A DNA stretch of 64,000 nt, from NCBI RefSeq assembly GCF_018614035.1, contig NZ_JAGGPA010000075.1, positions 18,268 to 82,267 on the forward strand. The letters run 5' to 3'. Positions 34,292-42,305 of this stretch are shown one piece after another. The first letter of the stretch is position 1; each line of letters opens with the position of its first letter. This stretch comes from Streptomyces sp. ISL-96. Its GTDB lineage: Bacteria; Actinomycetota; Actinomycetes; Streptomycetales; Streptomycetaceae. A program made the translations under genes and the position numbers. A model generated the notes under the pieces. That model saw nothing but the letters and a program-made list of their open reading frames with translations. It was not told where the DNA came from and did not search any database.

Positions 34292-34561
34292 ATGACCCGC
34301 TCCGTACCGATAAGAGAACTTAATCAGGACACGGCAGGCGTGATCGCTCGCGTCGAAGCGGGCGAGACGATCACGATCACCCGTAACGGCCGGCCCATTG
34401 CCACCCTGGTTCCCCAAGGCGCCGAAGCGGACATTCCGACCTACCCTTTCCGCACCGATCCCATGGGTGAGCTCGATGACCTCCCCGTTTTCCAGGGCCC
34501 GGACCTCAGCGATGACGAGATCGAGGACACCTTGAGCGGCATGGGCGGCAGCGTTGACTGA
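34292..34561 (+). CDS. Phd/YefM-type antitoxin
   Basis: The 89-residue protein begins with the typical MTRSVPIRELNQDTAGVIAR DNA-binding half and ETITITRNGRPIATLVP. Its acidic C-terminus (DLSDDEIEDTLSG) would wrap and inhibit the toxin. The start lies 6 bases after a -10, so the mRNA is probably leaderless. It overlaps the PIN toxin gene by 8 bp. It should neutralise the toxin and repress the operon. Confidence 0.92.
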   Translation: MTRSVPIRELNQDTAGVIARVEAGETITITRNGRPIATLVPQGAEADIPTYPFRTDPMGELDDLPVFQGPDLSDDEIEDTLSGMGGSVD

Positions 34562-35012
34562 TCACGCCATTCCGGTGGCCGTCGCCGACACCAACGCCCT
34601 GTTCCGACTGTTCACCACGTCCAGCAAACAGCACAAGGAACACCGCGAGGCGCTCAGCAGGATCGGCCACCTCATCGTCTCGCCGATGGTGCTCGCCGAA
34701 CTCGACTACCTACTGACCCAGAAGATCAACGCGTCCACGGCCGCGACCGCGCTCGAGTTCATCGCCAAGCGCGCCGACGCGCAGCGCTTCGAAGTGCCTG
34801 CCGTGCAGCCTCACCTGCACACAGCCCTCGCCGTCATGAACGGGTACCGGGACCTTGACGGTGGCAGCGGAATCGGCCTGGCGGACGCGATGAATGTGGC
34901 CCTGGCGGCGCACTACCGGACGGCGGCCCTCTTCACCTCGGACATCCACTTCCGGATCGTGCGCCCCCTGGACGCGCACGAGTCGTTCCGACTCCTTCCG
35001 GAAGATCTCTAG
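34554..35012 (+). CDS. PIN-domain ribonuclease toxin (VapC-like)
   Basis: A 152-residue PIN nuclease. Acidic active-site residues are in VADTNALFRLF, MVLAELDYLL, GIGLADAMNVALA and LFTSDIHF. It should cut RNA, probably a tRNA, when the antitoxin is lost. TTG 34554 gives the 8-bp overlap with the antitoxin gene; a GTG at 34577 is an alternative. Its TAG stop overlaps the stop of the convergent DUF397 gene in the palindrome CTAG. Confidence 0.92.
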   Translation: MTDHAIPVAVADTNALFRLFTTSSKQHKEHREALSRIGHLIVSPMVLAELDYLLTQKINASTAATALEFIAKRADAQRFEVPAVQPHLHTALAVMNGYRDLDGGSGIGLADAMNVALAAHYRTAALFTSDIHFRIVRPLDAHESFRLLPEDL

Positions 35013-35287
35013 CCCATGCGACCCTCGGCGGCGGCCGTGACGAACGCCGCGAAGGCGGCGGGGGCGACGGCGAAGGCGGGGCCTTCGGGGTTCTTGGAGT
35101 CGCGGACGGCGATACGGCAGGGCTGAGCGGCGATCTCGACGCACTCGCCGCCGGTGTCGCCGCTGTACGACGACTTGCGCCAGGCGGCGGCGCCGAGGGG
35201 GGCGCACTCGACGCAGTCGCCGCCGGTGTCACCGCTGTACGACGACTTACGCCACCGCGCGCCCGTCAGGTTCTGGATGGTGTCCAT
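35009..35287 (-). CDS. DUF397 protein with duplicated N-terminal motif
   Basis: The 92-residue product has the DUF397 signature WRKSSYSGDTGG-CVE twice, at about residues 12-27 and 36-51, then RIAVRDSKNPEGPAFAV. The duplication rests on a near-identical 45-bp direct repeat (35138-35182 and 35210-35254). DUF397 proteins pair with WhiJ-type HTH regulators in Streptomyces development and probably act as their antitoxin-like partners. It overlaps the HTH gene by 41 bp. Confidence 0.93.
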   Translation of the reverse strand: MDTIQNLTGARWRKSSYSGDTGGDCVECAPLGAAAWRKSSYSGDTGGECVEIAAQPCRIAVRDSKNPEGPAFAVAPAAFAAFVTAAAEGRMG

Positions 35288-36095
35288 AGCGCTCCTCCAT
35301 TACGCGGGCGATCAGTGCCGCCGAATCCTCCACGGAGAGCGCGGCGGCCTGCAAGTGATCGTAACGGAGCGAACCCTCCCTGAGAGCTTGCGGATTGGCC
35401 GTCATGTGGCCCTGGACGAAGTCCTCGGTGTAGACGAGGTCCGGGTCGCCCTCGAACCGAAGGAGGTTGAACGAGCCCATCAGCCCCGCATGGGCGCCCG
35501 CCTCGAAAGGCAGGATCTGCACCTTCACCCACTCCCGCCCGCGCAGCCCCAACAAGTGGGCGAGTTGGTTCCGCATGACTCCTGTGCCGCCGATCTCCTG
35601 ATGCAGGACGGCCTCGCTCAGCACCACCCACATCAGTGGCGGATTGTCGCGGTCCAGAATGCGCTGCCGCTCCATTCGGGCGGCCGTACGAGCATCGAGG
35701 TTCTCGCCGGTCCGGGATCCCAGCACCGCCCGCGCGTACGCCTCCGTCTGAAGCAAGCCGTACACCAACTGCGCCTGGAACGTGGAGATGTACGTCGCCC
35801 GCGCCTCCATCTCCGCATACGGCTGGAACCAGTGCGGCAACTGACTCCGCAGCACCAGCCCCACCAACCGCGAAAACGTCCCGCCCGTCCCCAGCGCCGC
35901 GTCGATCCTTTCCGAGAAGTCGCGCGTCGGCACCTTCCGTGCCGTTTCCACCTGGCCGATGAGCGAGCCCGTACAGAAGACGATGTCCCCGAGCTGCCCC
36001 TGCTTGAGCCCTGCCGCCTCTCTCAGGCGGCGCAGTTCGGAGCCGTAGTAGTCCAGCGGCGATGCGCTGGGATCGAGGTCGCGGATATTGACCAT
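35247..36095 (-). CDS. WhiJ/Scr1-type HTH transcriptional regulator (DUF5753)
   Basis: A 282-residue regulator. The N-terminal XRE-type HTH is LRRLREAAGLKQGQLGDIVF and GSLIGQVETARKVP (about residues 22-62). A DUF5753 effector domain follows (about 95-275), with ATYISTFQAQLVYGLLQTEAY, MWVVLSEAVLHQEIGG and VQILPFEAGAHAGLMGSFNL. It forms a pair with the overlapping DUF397 gene and a divergent HATPase gene, the typical WhiJ-cluster layout. ATG 36095 is preferred over upstream in-frame ATG 36200. Confidence 0.93.
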   Translation of the reverse strand: MVNIRDLDPSASPLDYYGSELRRLREAAGLKQGQLGDIVFCTGSLIGQVETARKVPTRDFSERIDAALGTGGTFSRLVGLVLRSQLPHWFQPYAEMEARATYISTFQAQLVYGLLQTEAYARAVLGSRTGENLDARTAARMERQRILDRDNPPLMWVVLSEAVLHQEIGGTGVMRNQLAHLLGLRGREWVKVQILPFEAGAHAGLMGSFNLLRFEGDPDLVYTEDFVQGHMTANPQALREGSLRYDHLQAAALSVEDSAALIARVMEERYGHHPEPDGRAVA

Positions 36096-36179
36096 GGGAC
36101 GGTCACCCCCAAGTTCACGCCGTGCGGCGTTCGCTTCGGCCAGTAGCCGAGCGTAATCGCGCCACGCCATCCTGGTGAC

Positions 36180-36617
36180 ATGAATCACGTAACTGCCCAC
36201 TCACCGGCGCAAATTGACGCCAGCTACCGCATGGGCTTCACCGTCGGTGAACACTCAGCGCGACACATGCGGCGCATCGTGCGGACGTTTCTGGCCCGCT
36301 GGGACATGGCCGAGCTGAGCGACGCCGCCGAGCTCGCGCTCACCGAGCTCGTCGCCAACGTCGTACGGCACGTGCCCGGCCGCCACTGCACGCTCCTCAT
36401 CCTGCGGCAGCCGGGCGGACTGCGGGTGGAGGTCACGGACAGGTGCCCCCGCCCGGTGCGCACGATGGGTGGCGGAGGCGACGAGCTCGCCGAGGGCGGG
36501 CGGGGGCTGGTGCTGGTGCTGGTGCTGGTGCTGGTCGAGGCCGTGACAGACCGCTGGGGCACGGTGCCGATGCCGGGCAGCAAGACGGTGTGGTTCGAGT
36601 GCGACGTGAAGCAATAA
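36180..36617 (+). CDS. Anti-sigma-type HATPase (SpoIIAB/RsbW-like)
   Basis: A 145-residue histidine-kinase-like ATPase without a dimerisation domain. The N box is ALTELVANVVRH, the G1 region VTDRCPRPVRT and the G2 region GGRGL. A five-copy CTGGTG/C tandem repeat (36507-36536) expands the usual short Leu/Val strand after G2 to ten alternating Leu-Val residues. Such proteins partner WhiJ-type regulators. It is divergent from the HTH gene (84 bp), which suggests shared control. Confidence 0.92.
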   Translation: MNHVTAHSPAQIDASYRMGFTVGEHSARHMRRIVRTFLARWDMAELSDAAELALTELVANVVRHVPGRHCTLLILRQPGGLRVEVTDRCPRPVRTMGGGGDELAEGGRGLVLVLVLVLVEAVTDRWGTVPMPGSKTVWFECDVKQ

Positions 36618-36654
36618 TGGGCGGCCTGTACGTACCGACCAGTAGGAGAATCCC

Positions 36655-37302
36655 ATGGCCGCCGCCGCGCCCAAGCCCGAGACGCTCGACGCCTTCGCCG
36701 CCGCCAAGGGCTTCATGCCGGTACGTGAAGGGCTCGCCCTGTACGCCGCCGCCACCGAGGCCGGGGCGCTCGGGCTGCCGCTGGTGGAGGTCGGTACGTA
36801 CTGCGGACGCTCCACGATCCTGCTGGCCGACGCCGCCCGCGAGGCCGGGACGGTCGCCGTGACCGTGGACCACCACCGGGGCAGCGAGGAGCAGCAGCCG
36901 GGCTGGGAGTACCACGACCCGACGGTCGTGGACCCGGAGGTCGGCCTGATGGACACCCTCCCCACCTTCCGCCGCACCCTGCACAAGGCGGGCCTCGAAG
37001 ACCACGTGATCGCGGTCGTCGGACGATCGCCGCAGGTCGCGGCCGTGTGGGGCGGCAAGGCCGGGCTCGTCTTCATCGACGGCGGACACACCGACGAGCA
37101 CGCGAACGGCGACTACGAGGGCTGGGCCCCCCACGTAGCGACCGGTGGGCTGCTCGTCATCCACGACGTCTTCCCTGACCCGGCGGACGGCGGCCAGGCC
37201 CCGTACCGAGTGCATCAGCGCGCCCTCGCGTCCGGCGCCTTCACCGAAATCTCGGTGACCGACTCGCTGCGCGTCCTGCGCCGCGTTTCGCCGGGGATCT
37301 GA
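36655..37302 (+). CDS. Class I SAM-dependent methyltransferase
   Basis: The 215-residue protein has motif I LPLVEVGTYCGRSTILLADA, then VDHHRGSEEQQPGWEY and the acidic GLVFIDGGHTDEHANGDYEG plus GGLLVIHDVFPDP. This resembles the Cephalosporin hydroxylase/Methyltransf_24 group. The substrate is unknown. GTAGGAG (36644-36648 region) precedes ATG 36655. A peptidoglycan amidase gene follows after 22 bp. Confidence 0.92.
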   Translation: MAAAAPKPETLDAFAAAKGFMPVREGLALYAAATEAGALGLPLVEVGTYCGRSTILLADAAREAGTVAVTVDHHRGSEEQQPGWEYHDPTVVDPEVGLMDTLPTFRRTLHKAGLEDHVIAVVGRSPQVAAVWGGKAGLVFIDGGHTDEHANGDYEGWAPHVATGGLLVIHDVFPDPADGGQAPYRVHQRALASGAFTEISVTDSLRVLRRVSPGI

Positions 37303-37324
37303 CCGGCCCGGATAGCATCGCCAG

Positions 37325-38332
37325 GTGTCGTACGACAGCCAGCCCCCCGCTTCCCCCACTCCCCCCACCCCTCCTCGCCGCCTCGGCCGCCTCGGCCGCC
37401 TCGGCCGCCTCGGCCGCGGGAATGTCACCGTCGCGGTCGCCGCGCTCGTCCCGACCGCCCTGGCGGGCTGGCTCGTGTGGCAGGCGATGAGCGGCCCCGG
37501 CGACGGCGAGCCGCCGAAGGTGGTGCCGCTGCCGAGCCAGAGCCGGTCCGCACCGTCGCCCGCCGACGCGAAGCCGTCGGCGCCCACGCCCACGTCGCCC
37601 CCCGCGGCAACCGCTTCCCCTTCCGAAACCAAGAAGGACCAGAAGCCGGACGGAACCGGGCCGCTCGCCGGCAAGGTCGTGGTGGTCGACCCCGGCCACA
37701 ATCCGGGCAATTTCCGCCATACCCGCGAAATCAACAAACTCGTCGATGTCGGCACGCACCGCAAGGAGTGCGACACCACCGGCACGTCGACCAACGGCGG
37801 CTACACCGAGGCGTCGTTCACCCTGGACGTCTCGCGCCGCCTGCGCGCCCTCCTCGAACAGCAGGGCGCGACGGTGAAGCTCGTGCAGAACGAGGACCGC
37901 CCGTACGGACCCTGCGTGGACGAGCGGGCCCGTATCGGCAACGAGGCGAAGGCCGACGCCGTCGTCTCCGTCCACGCCGACGGCTCGGCGGTCGGCAACC
38001 GCGGCTTCCACGTCATCCTGCCCGCCCTGGTGAAGGACGGCGCCGCGGACACCGCGAAGATCGTCGGTCCTTCGCGCGAACTCGGCACGCGCATCGCGGG
38101 CAAGTTCGTCCAGGCGACCGGCAGCGCTCCGTCCAACTACGTGGGCGACGGTACGGGGTTGGACGTACGCAAGGACCTCGGCGGCCTCAATCTGTCGACT
38201 GTGCCCAAGGTGTTCATCGAATGCGGCAATATGCGTGACCCGAAGGACGCGGCCCTGCTGACGAACGAGGGCTGGCGCCAGAAGGCGGCGCAGGGGATCG
38301 CCGACGGCATCGGCAGTTACCTCAAGGGGTAA
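37325..38332 (+). CDS. N-acetylmuramoyl-L-alanine amidase (Amidase_3), membrane-anchored
   Basis: A 335-residue zinc amidase cutting the bond between MurNAc and L-Ala in peptidoglycan. The cytosolic N-terminus has a (Arg-Leu-Gly)4 repeat (37377-37412), then one TM (about residues 33-53) and a Pro/Ser/Lys linker. The catalytic domain begins KVVVVDPGHNPGN (zinc His). It continues with TEASFTLDVSRRLRALL, VSVHADGSAVGNRGFHVI and FIECGNMRDPKDA (catalytic Glu). GTG 37325 follows GCCAGG. The preceding methyltransferase may share its mRNA. Confidence 0.94.
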   Translation: MSYDSQPPASPTPPTPPRRLGRLGRLGRLGRGNVTVAVAALVPTALAGWLVWQAMSGPGDGEPPKVVPLPSQSRSAPSPADAKPSAPTPTSPPAATASPSETKKDQKPDGTGPLAGKVVVVDPGHNPGNFRHTREINKLVDVGTHRKECDTTGTSTNGGYTEASFTLDVSRRLRALLEQQGATVKLVQNEDRPYGPCVDERARIGNEAKADAVVSVHADGSAVGNRGFHVILPALVKDGAADTAKIVGPSRELGTRIAGKFVQATGSAPSNYVGDGTGLDVRKDLGGLNLSTVPKVFIECGNMRDPKDAALLTNEGWRQKAAQGIADGIGSYLKG

Positions 38333-38453
38333 GGCTGATACCGGGCGGCCGACCCTCGCCGGGGGGACGATACATTCATCCGTACGATGGGGAGCTGCCC
38401 CCGAGCTTCACACTGTGCCGCCCCGACGAGACGACCCACTAAGGACCTTCAAA

Positions 38454-39305
38454 GTGAACATCCGCTCCCTCACTCGAGGCGACGGCGTGGTGATCGGAGC
38501 AGCGGTGGTGCTGTTCATCGCCTCGTTCCTCGATTTCAAGTCGTACGACAAGCCGGCTTGCTCGGGCAACTTCTGCCCTCCGGAAGTCGACTCCTTCAAC
38601 GCCTGGGACAGCCTGGGTCTCCTGATGAGCATCTACCTCGCCGGCGGCATCGCGGCGGCGCTCATCCTGGTCTCCCGTTCGATGCCGCAGCAGCGCAAGA
38701 TCGCCGGTATCGACCTCGGCCAGTTCGGCGTCGCGTTCGCCGTCTTCGCGGCCTGGACCGCCTTCTGGACGATCATCGACGGCAGCAACTCCGGCCCCGG
38801 ACAGATCGTCGGCCTGCTCGCGGTACTGATCCTCGCCGCCGGCGCCGTCGCCGCCCCGCTCGTCCCGGCGCTCAAGGCCCCGCTCATGGGCGCCCCGAAG
38901 CCGCAGGTCGCGCAGCCGTACGGTGGGCAGCCCGGTCAGCCGGGCCCCGGTGGCTACGGCTACCCCGGAGCCCAGCAGCCGCCCTACGGCGGTCAGCCGG
39001 GCCAGCCGCAGCCGTACGGTGCGCAGCCCCAGCCGCAGCAGGGCCAGCCCGCGCAGCAGCAGGCGGCCCCGGCGCAGCAGGCCGCGGCGCCCGCTACCGC
39101 CGCCGCCGACTTCGCGCCGTTCTGGTTCGCGGTTCCGGTCGCCCGTCCGCTGTACGCCGAGGACGGTTCGCCGACGCCGATCGCCGAGCTCGCGCCCGGC
39201 ACCTGGTACCTGGCGGTGGAGCAGCGCGGTCCCGGTCTGGTCGCCCAGACGCAGGACGGCCGCCGCGGAGTCCTTCAGGACACCACCGGCATCCAGCGCG
39301 GCTGA
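38454..39305 (+). CDS. DUF5336-like membrane protein with Pro/Gln-rich tail
   Basis: The 283-residue protein has four TM segments (about 13-30, 55-75, 86-107 and 115-133). A Pro/Gln/Gly-rich linker (about 145-215) is followed by a small beta domain (FAPFWFAVPVARPLYAEDG, then TWYLAVEQRGPGLVAQTQDG). It resembles DUF5336-type actinobacterial proteins of unknown function. GTG 38454 has AAGGACC upstream. A 14-bp terminator follows. Confidence 0.82.
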   Translation: MNIRSLTRGDGVVIGAAVVLFIASFLDFKSYDKPACSGNFCPPEVDSFNAWDSLGLLMSIYLAGGIAAALILVSRSMPQQRKIAGIDLGQFGVAFAVFAAWTAFWTIIDGSNSGPGQIVGLLAVLILAAGAVAAPLVPALKAPLMGAPKPQVAQPYGGQPGQPGPGGYGYPGAQQPPYGGQPGQPQPYGAQPQPQQGQPAQQQAAPAQQAAAPATAAADFAPFWFAVPVARPLYAEDGSPTPIAELAPGTWYLAVEQRGPGLVAQTQDGRRGVLQDTTGIQRG

Positions 39306-39316
39306 GCACAACCGCC

Positions 39317-39349
39317 ACGGCCCCTCGCCCCTTCCGGGCGGGGGGCCGT
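39317..39349 (+). terminator. 14-bp hairpin terminator
   Basis: ACGGCCCCTCGCCC (39317-39330) pairs with 39336-39349, one T:G position, loop CTTCC, followed by TGTCG. Confidence 0.75.
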
Positions 39350-39377
39350 TGTCGTACAGTCGCCCGGTCACCATGCC

Positions 39378-39392
39378 CTGACGGATCGTCAG
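39378..39392. promoter_or_regulatory. CTGACGGATCGTCAG operator before the LLM oxidoreductase
   Basis: A 15-bp palindrome with the TGACGnnnCGTCA core, 13 bp upstream of ATG 39405. It matches the site upstream of the maoC operon. Confidence 0.55.
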
Positions 39393-39404
39393 ACGGGATC
39401 AGCG

Positions 39405-40415
39405 ATGCGCCTCGGACTCGCTCTCGGCTACTGGGGCCGCGGCCCCGCTCCCGCCCATCTCGACCTGGCCCGCGAGGCCGAGCGCCTCGGCTACGACTCC
39501 GTGTGGACCGCCGAGGCGTGGGGTTCCGACGCGTTCACCCCGCTCGCCTGGATCGCGGCGCACACCTCACGCATCAGGCTCGGCACCGCCGTGGCACAGA
39601 TGGCCGCCCGCACGCCCACCGCCACGGCCATGCACGCCCTCACCCTCGACCACCTCTCCGACGGCCGGATGATGCTCGGGCTCGGGCTTTCGGGGCCACA
39701 GGTGGTCGAGGGCTGGTACGGGCGGCCGTTCCCCGCCAGCCCGCTGACCGCGACCCGTGAGTACGTCGACGTAATCCGCCAAGTGCTCAGGCGCGAGGCG
39801 CCGGTTGAGCTGGACGGCCGGTTCCACCCGCTGCCCTACCGGGGCGCGGACGCCACCGGCACCGGCAAGGCGCTCAAGCCGATCACGCATCCGCTGCGGT
39901 CCTCCCTCCCCGTTCTCCTCGGCGCCGAGGGCCCCAGGAACATCGCACAGACGACCCGCATCGCCGACGGCTGGCTCCCGCTCTACTGGTCCCCGATGCG
40001 CAGCGACGTCTACGCGGCGTCGCTCGCCACCCTCCCCACCGGCTTCATGATCGCGCCGATGGCCCGGGCGCAGGTCTGCGACGACGTCGCCGAAGGCCTG
40101 CTGCCGGTCAAGGCGATGCTCGGCTTCTACATCGGCGGCATGGGCCACGCGGCCCGCAACTTCCACGCCGACCTGATGGCCCGCATGGGCTTCGAGGCGG
40201 AGGCCCGCCGCGTCCAGGAGCTGTTCCTCGCGGGCCGCAAGGAGGAGGCGGTCCTGGCGGTCCCCGACGCGTTCGCCGACGAGATCTCCCTGGTCGGCCC
40301 GCGCGAGCGCATAGCGGAACGCCTGGAGCTCTGGCGCAAGGGCCCGGTCACCGACCTCCTCATCACCGCCCCGGACCCGCACACCTTGCGTGTACTGGCC
40401 GACCTGAACGGCTAA
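39405..40415 (+). CDS. LLM class F420-dependent oxidoreductase
   Basis: A 336-residue luciferase-like TIM-barrel enzyme using reduced F420. Features are LGLALGYWGRGPAPAHLDLA, SVWTAEAWGSDAFTPLAWIA and LSDGRMMLGLGLSGPQVVEGWYG. PVLLGAEGPRNIAQTTRIADG and the C-terminal EISLVGPRERIAERL are also typical. Actinobacterial members act on steroids, fatty acids or antibiotics. A TGACGnnnCGTCA operator abuts the start, linking it to the putative fatty-acid/steroid genes of this window. Confidence 0.93.
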   Translation: MRLGLALGYWGRGPAPAHLDLAREAERLGYDSVWTAEAWGSDAFTPLAWIAAHTSRIRLGTAVAQMAARTPTATAMHALTLDHLSDGRMMLGLGLSGPQVVEGWYGRPFPASPLTATREYVDVIRQVLRREAPVELDGRFHPLPYRGADATGTGKALKPITHPLRSSLPVLLGAEGPRNIAQTTRIADGWLPLYWSPMRSDVYAASLATLPTGFMIAPMARAQVCDDVAEGLLPVKAMLGFYIGGMGHAARNFHADLMARMGFEAEARRVQELFLAGRKEEAVLAVPDAFADEISLVGPRERIAERLELWRKGPVTDLLITAPDPHTLRVLADLNG

Positions 40416-40431
40416 AGCCCGACGCGATGTA

Positions 40432-40454
40432 TATGGCAGGGGTACCATACGCAT
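40432..40454 (+). promoter_or_regulatory. Leaderless antitoxin promoter with TATGG/CCATA operator
   Basis: TATGG (40432-40436) and CCATA (40445-40449) form an inverted repeat with 8-base spacing. A -10 TACCAT (40443-40448) lies within it and ends 6 bases before ATG 40455. Confidence 0.5.
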
Positions 40455-40709
40455 ATGAGCCTCAAGCGGACGACTGTGTACCTCGAAGACGAAGACCTTC
40501 GCGCGCTGAAGAACATCGCCTCACTCAAGGGAATAAGCGAGGCCGAACTGATCCGCGAGGGCGTACGTCTCGCCATCGCCCAGAACCGGACCTGGGACGA
40601 GCCCGCCGGACTGCCCGTTTTCGACAGCGATGACCCGTCCTTCGCCGAGAACTCGGACAGCCTCCTGCGGGACAGCGGCTTCGGCTCGTGGGACGAGAGG
40701 CGTCCGTGA
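40455..40709 (+). CDS. Ribbon-helix-helix antitoxin
   Basis: An 84-residue CopG/MetJ-type protein. The RHH domain is KRTTVYLEDEDLRALKNIAS with GISEAELIREGVRLAI (residues 4-40). An acidic, flexible toxin-binding tail follows. No ribosome binding site is present; ATG 40455 sits 6 bases after a -10. The stop overlaps the toxin start (GTGA at 40706). It should inhibit the PIN toxin and repress its own promoter. Confidence 0.92.
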   Translation: MSLKRTTVYLEDEDLRALKNIASLKGISEAELIREGVRLAIAQNRTWDEPAGLPVFDSDDPSFAENSDSLLRDSGFGSWDERRP

Positions 40710-41140
40710 TTGTCATCGCCGACACCTCGGGGATCATCGCGTCCATCGACCGGGGCTGCCCCGATCACACGCGCGCCCGTGAGGTCATGGACACCGCAGG
40801 ACTCGTCGTCATCGCGCCGCTCGTCCTGGCCGAACTCGATCACCTGGTGAGCGGACGCTTCGGGCAGCAAGCTGCGGGCGCCGTGATCGACCAGGTCCTG
40901 ACCCAGGCGCGCTCGGGCCGGTACCTGATCGGCGAAACGGGCGCCGATGTGCTGTCCGACGCCCGCCTGACCCAGCGGCGGTACCACGATCTCGACCTGG
41001 ACCTCACCGACGCCGTGATTGCGGTGCTGGCTCGCGAATACGCAACGGACGCTGTTCTCACCCTGGACCGGAAGGACTTCCGCGCCATCCGACCCCTCTC
41101 CGCACACGCGGCATTCAGGGTCCTGCCGGACGACCTATAG
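40706..41140 (+). CDS. PIN-domain ribonuclease toxin (VapC family)
   Basis: A 144-residue PIN nuclease. Acidic residues are in VIADTSGIIASIDR, LVLAELDHLV, DLDLTDAVIAVLA and VLTLDRKDF. GTG 40706 overlaps the antitoxin stop (GTGA) and has GAGAGG 7 bases upstream. It pairs with the RHH antitoxin. It is clearly different from the other PIN toxin in the window, which is paired with a Phd-type antitoxin. Confidence 0.93.
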   Translation: MIVIADTSGIIASIDRGCPDHTRAREVMDTAGLVVIAPLVLAELDHLVSGRFGQQAAGAVIDQVLTQARSGRYLIGETGADVLSDARLTQRRYHDLDLDLTDAVIAVLAREYATDAVLTLDRKDFRAIRPLSAHAAFRVLPDDL

Positions 41141-41163
41141 GGCCGTCTGCGCCCCTTCAGCCC

Positions 41164-41955
41164 TCATCCGAAGGACGCCCGCGCCAGCCAGAAGTCCAGC
41201 AGTTCCGCGTCGCCCAGCACTTCCACCCGGTCGCTGTCGGCGGGCAGCCGCCGGTAGAAGGCCTGGAGTACGTCGGCGAGCGGGCCGCGCAGGGCCACCG
41301 TGGCTCTCTCGTGGCCGTGGCGCCAGGTGAAACCGTCCTCGCCGAACTCGATCAGCCACTCCGCGTCGAGCGCGTCGGGCGCGTCCGTCGCGTGGAGGTG
41401 GATGGAGCGGCCGGCTCCGCGCAGCTCGTTCGCCTCCTCGTCGGCGCCGGTGGACTGCGACCAGGCGACGATCTCCAGCCACTCGTCGATGGCGTCCGCC
41501 GCGACGTCGTGGGCCACCTCGAAGGTGATGCCGGCGGCGATCGCCGCGTCCGCGCGGTGGATCACCGTCTCGTGCGTCATACGGCGCGCCCAGAAAGCGG
41601 CGCTGCGGTCCGCGCTCCAGGACCACACCTTGGTCTTCGGCCCGGCCGCCCGCAGCGTATCGGCGGCCTTCTGCGCGCCCTGCGCCAACCACGCGTCCAA
41701 AGCGGCCGGTTCGGCGTCGCCGGGGCCGACGAAGTCGGGGACCTCGTCCTCGGGGACGTCCGCGGAAGCCTTCGTCCGTACGATCGTCTCGACCCAGCGG
41801 TGCGCACCGCCCACGTGCCGCGCGAGGTGGCCCAAAGTCCACTCGGGGCAGGTCGGCACCTTCGCGCTCAGGTCCGCGCCGACCAGCGTGGCCCTGAGCA
41901 GGTCTGTCTGCCGGACGATCTCGTCACAGTAACGGGCGTGTCCCAGATCAATCAT
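41164..41955 (-). CDS. Maleylpyruvate isomerase family mycothiol-dependent enzyme
   Basis: A 263-residue DinB-like four-helix protein. The N-terminal MDMPI-type domain includes LLRATLVGADLSAKVPTCPE, then WTLGHLARHVGGAHRW (metal His) and WARRMTHETVIHRADAAIAA (metal His). A SCP-like C-terminal domain has DGFTWRHGHERATVALRG. Such enzymes conjugate or isomerise using mycothiol and a divalent metal. The substrate is unknown. It is divergent from a small membrane-protein gene. Confidence 0.92.
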   Translation of the reverse strand: MIDLGHARYCDEIVRQTDLLRATLVGADLSAKVPTCPEWTLGHLARHVGGAHRWVETIVRTKASADVPEDEVPDFVGPGDAEPAALDAWLAQGAQKAADTLRAAGPKTKVWSWSADRSAAFWARRMTHETVIHRADAAIAAGITFEVAHDVAADAIDEWLEIVAWSQSTGADEEANELRGAGRSIHLHATDAPDALDAEWLIEFGEDGFTWRHGHERATVALRGPLADVLQAFYRRLPADSDRVEVLGDAELLDFWLARASFG

Positions 41956-41975
41956 TCACGCACTCTACGTTTCAG

Positions 41976-42296
41976 GTGGCTGAAAACGGCAAGACGTTCG
42001 ACATGTCCCCGAGTCAGCGCAGCGGAAGTAACCGGGCGGCGACGATCATCATCGTCATCGCCGACATCATGGCCGGAATCATCGGCCTCTGGATCCTGAT
42101 GTACCTGCTCGACGCGAACCGGGCGAACGACCTGGTGAACTTCCTCCAGGACGCCGCCCGCTGGCTGGCCGGCTGGTCGTGGGACCTGTTCACCTTCGAC
42201 GAGGCGTGGGCGCGCGTCGTGGCCGGTTACGGTCTGGCGGCGATCGTCTACCTCTTCGCCGGCCACGCGCTCGCGAACGTCCTGCGCCGCCGCTGA
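41976..42296 (+). CDS. Small two-helix membrane protein
   Basis: The 106-residue protein has a polar N-terminus, a TM at about residues 22-45 (AATIIIVIADIMAGIIGLWI), an amphipathic middle (NDLVNFLQDAARWLAGWSWD) and a second TM at about 84-102. GTG 41976 is chosen; ATG 42003 in frame is an alternative. A TACGTT hexamer lies 4 bases upstream, so the mRNA could be leaderless. Function unknown. Confidence 0.8.
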   Translation: MAENGKTFDMSPSQRSGSNRAATIIIVIADIMAGIIGLWILMYLLDANRANDLVNFLQDAARWLAGWSWDLFTFDEAWARVVAGYGLAAIVYLFAGHALANVLRRR

Positions 42297-42305
42297 GACC
42301 GGCGG

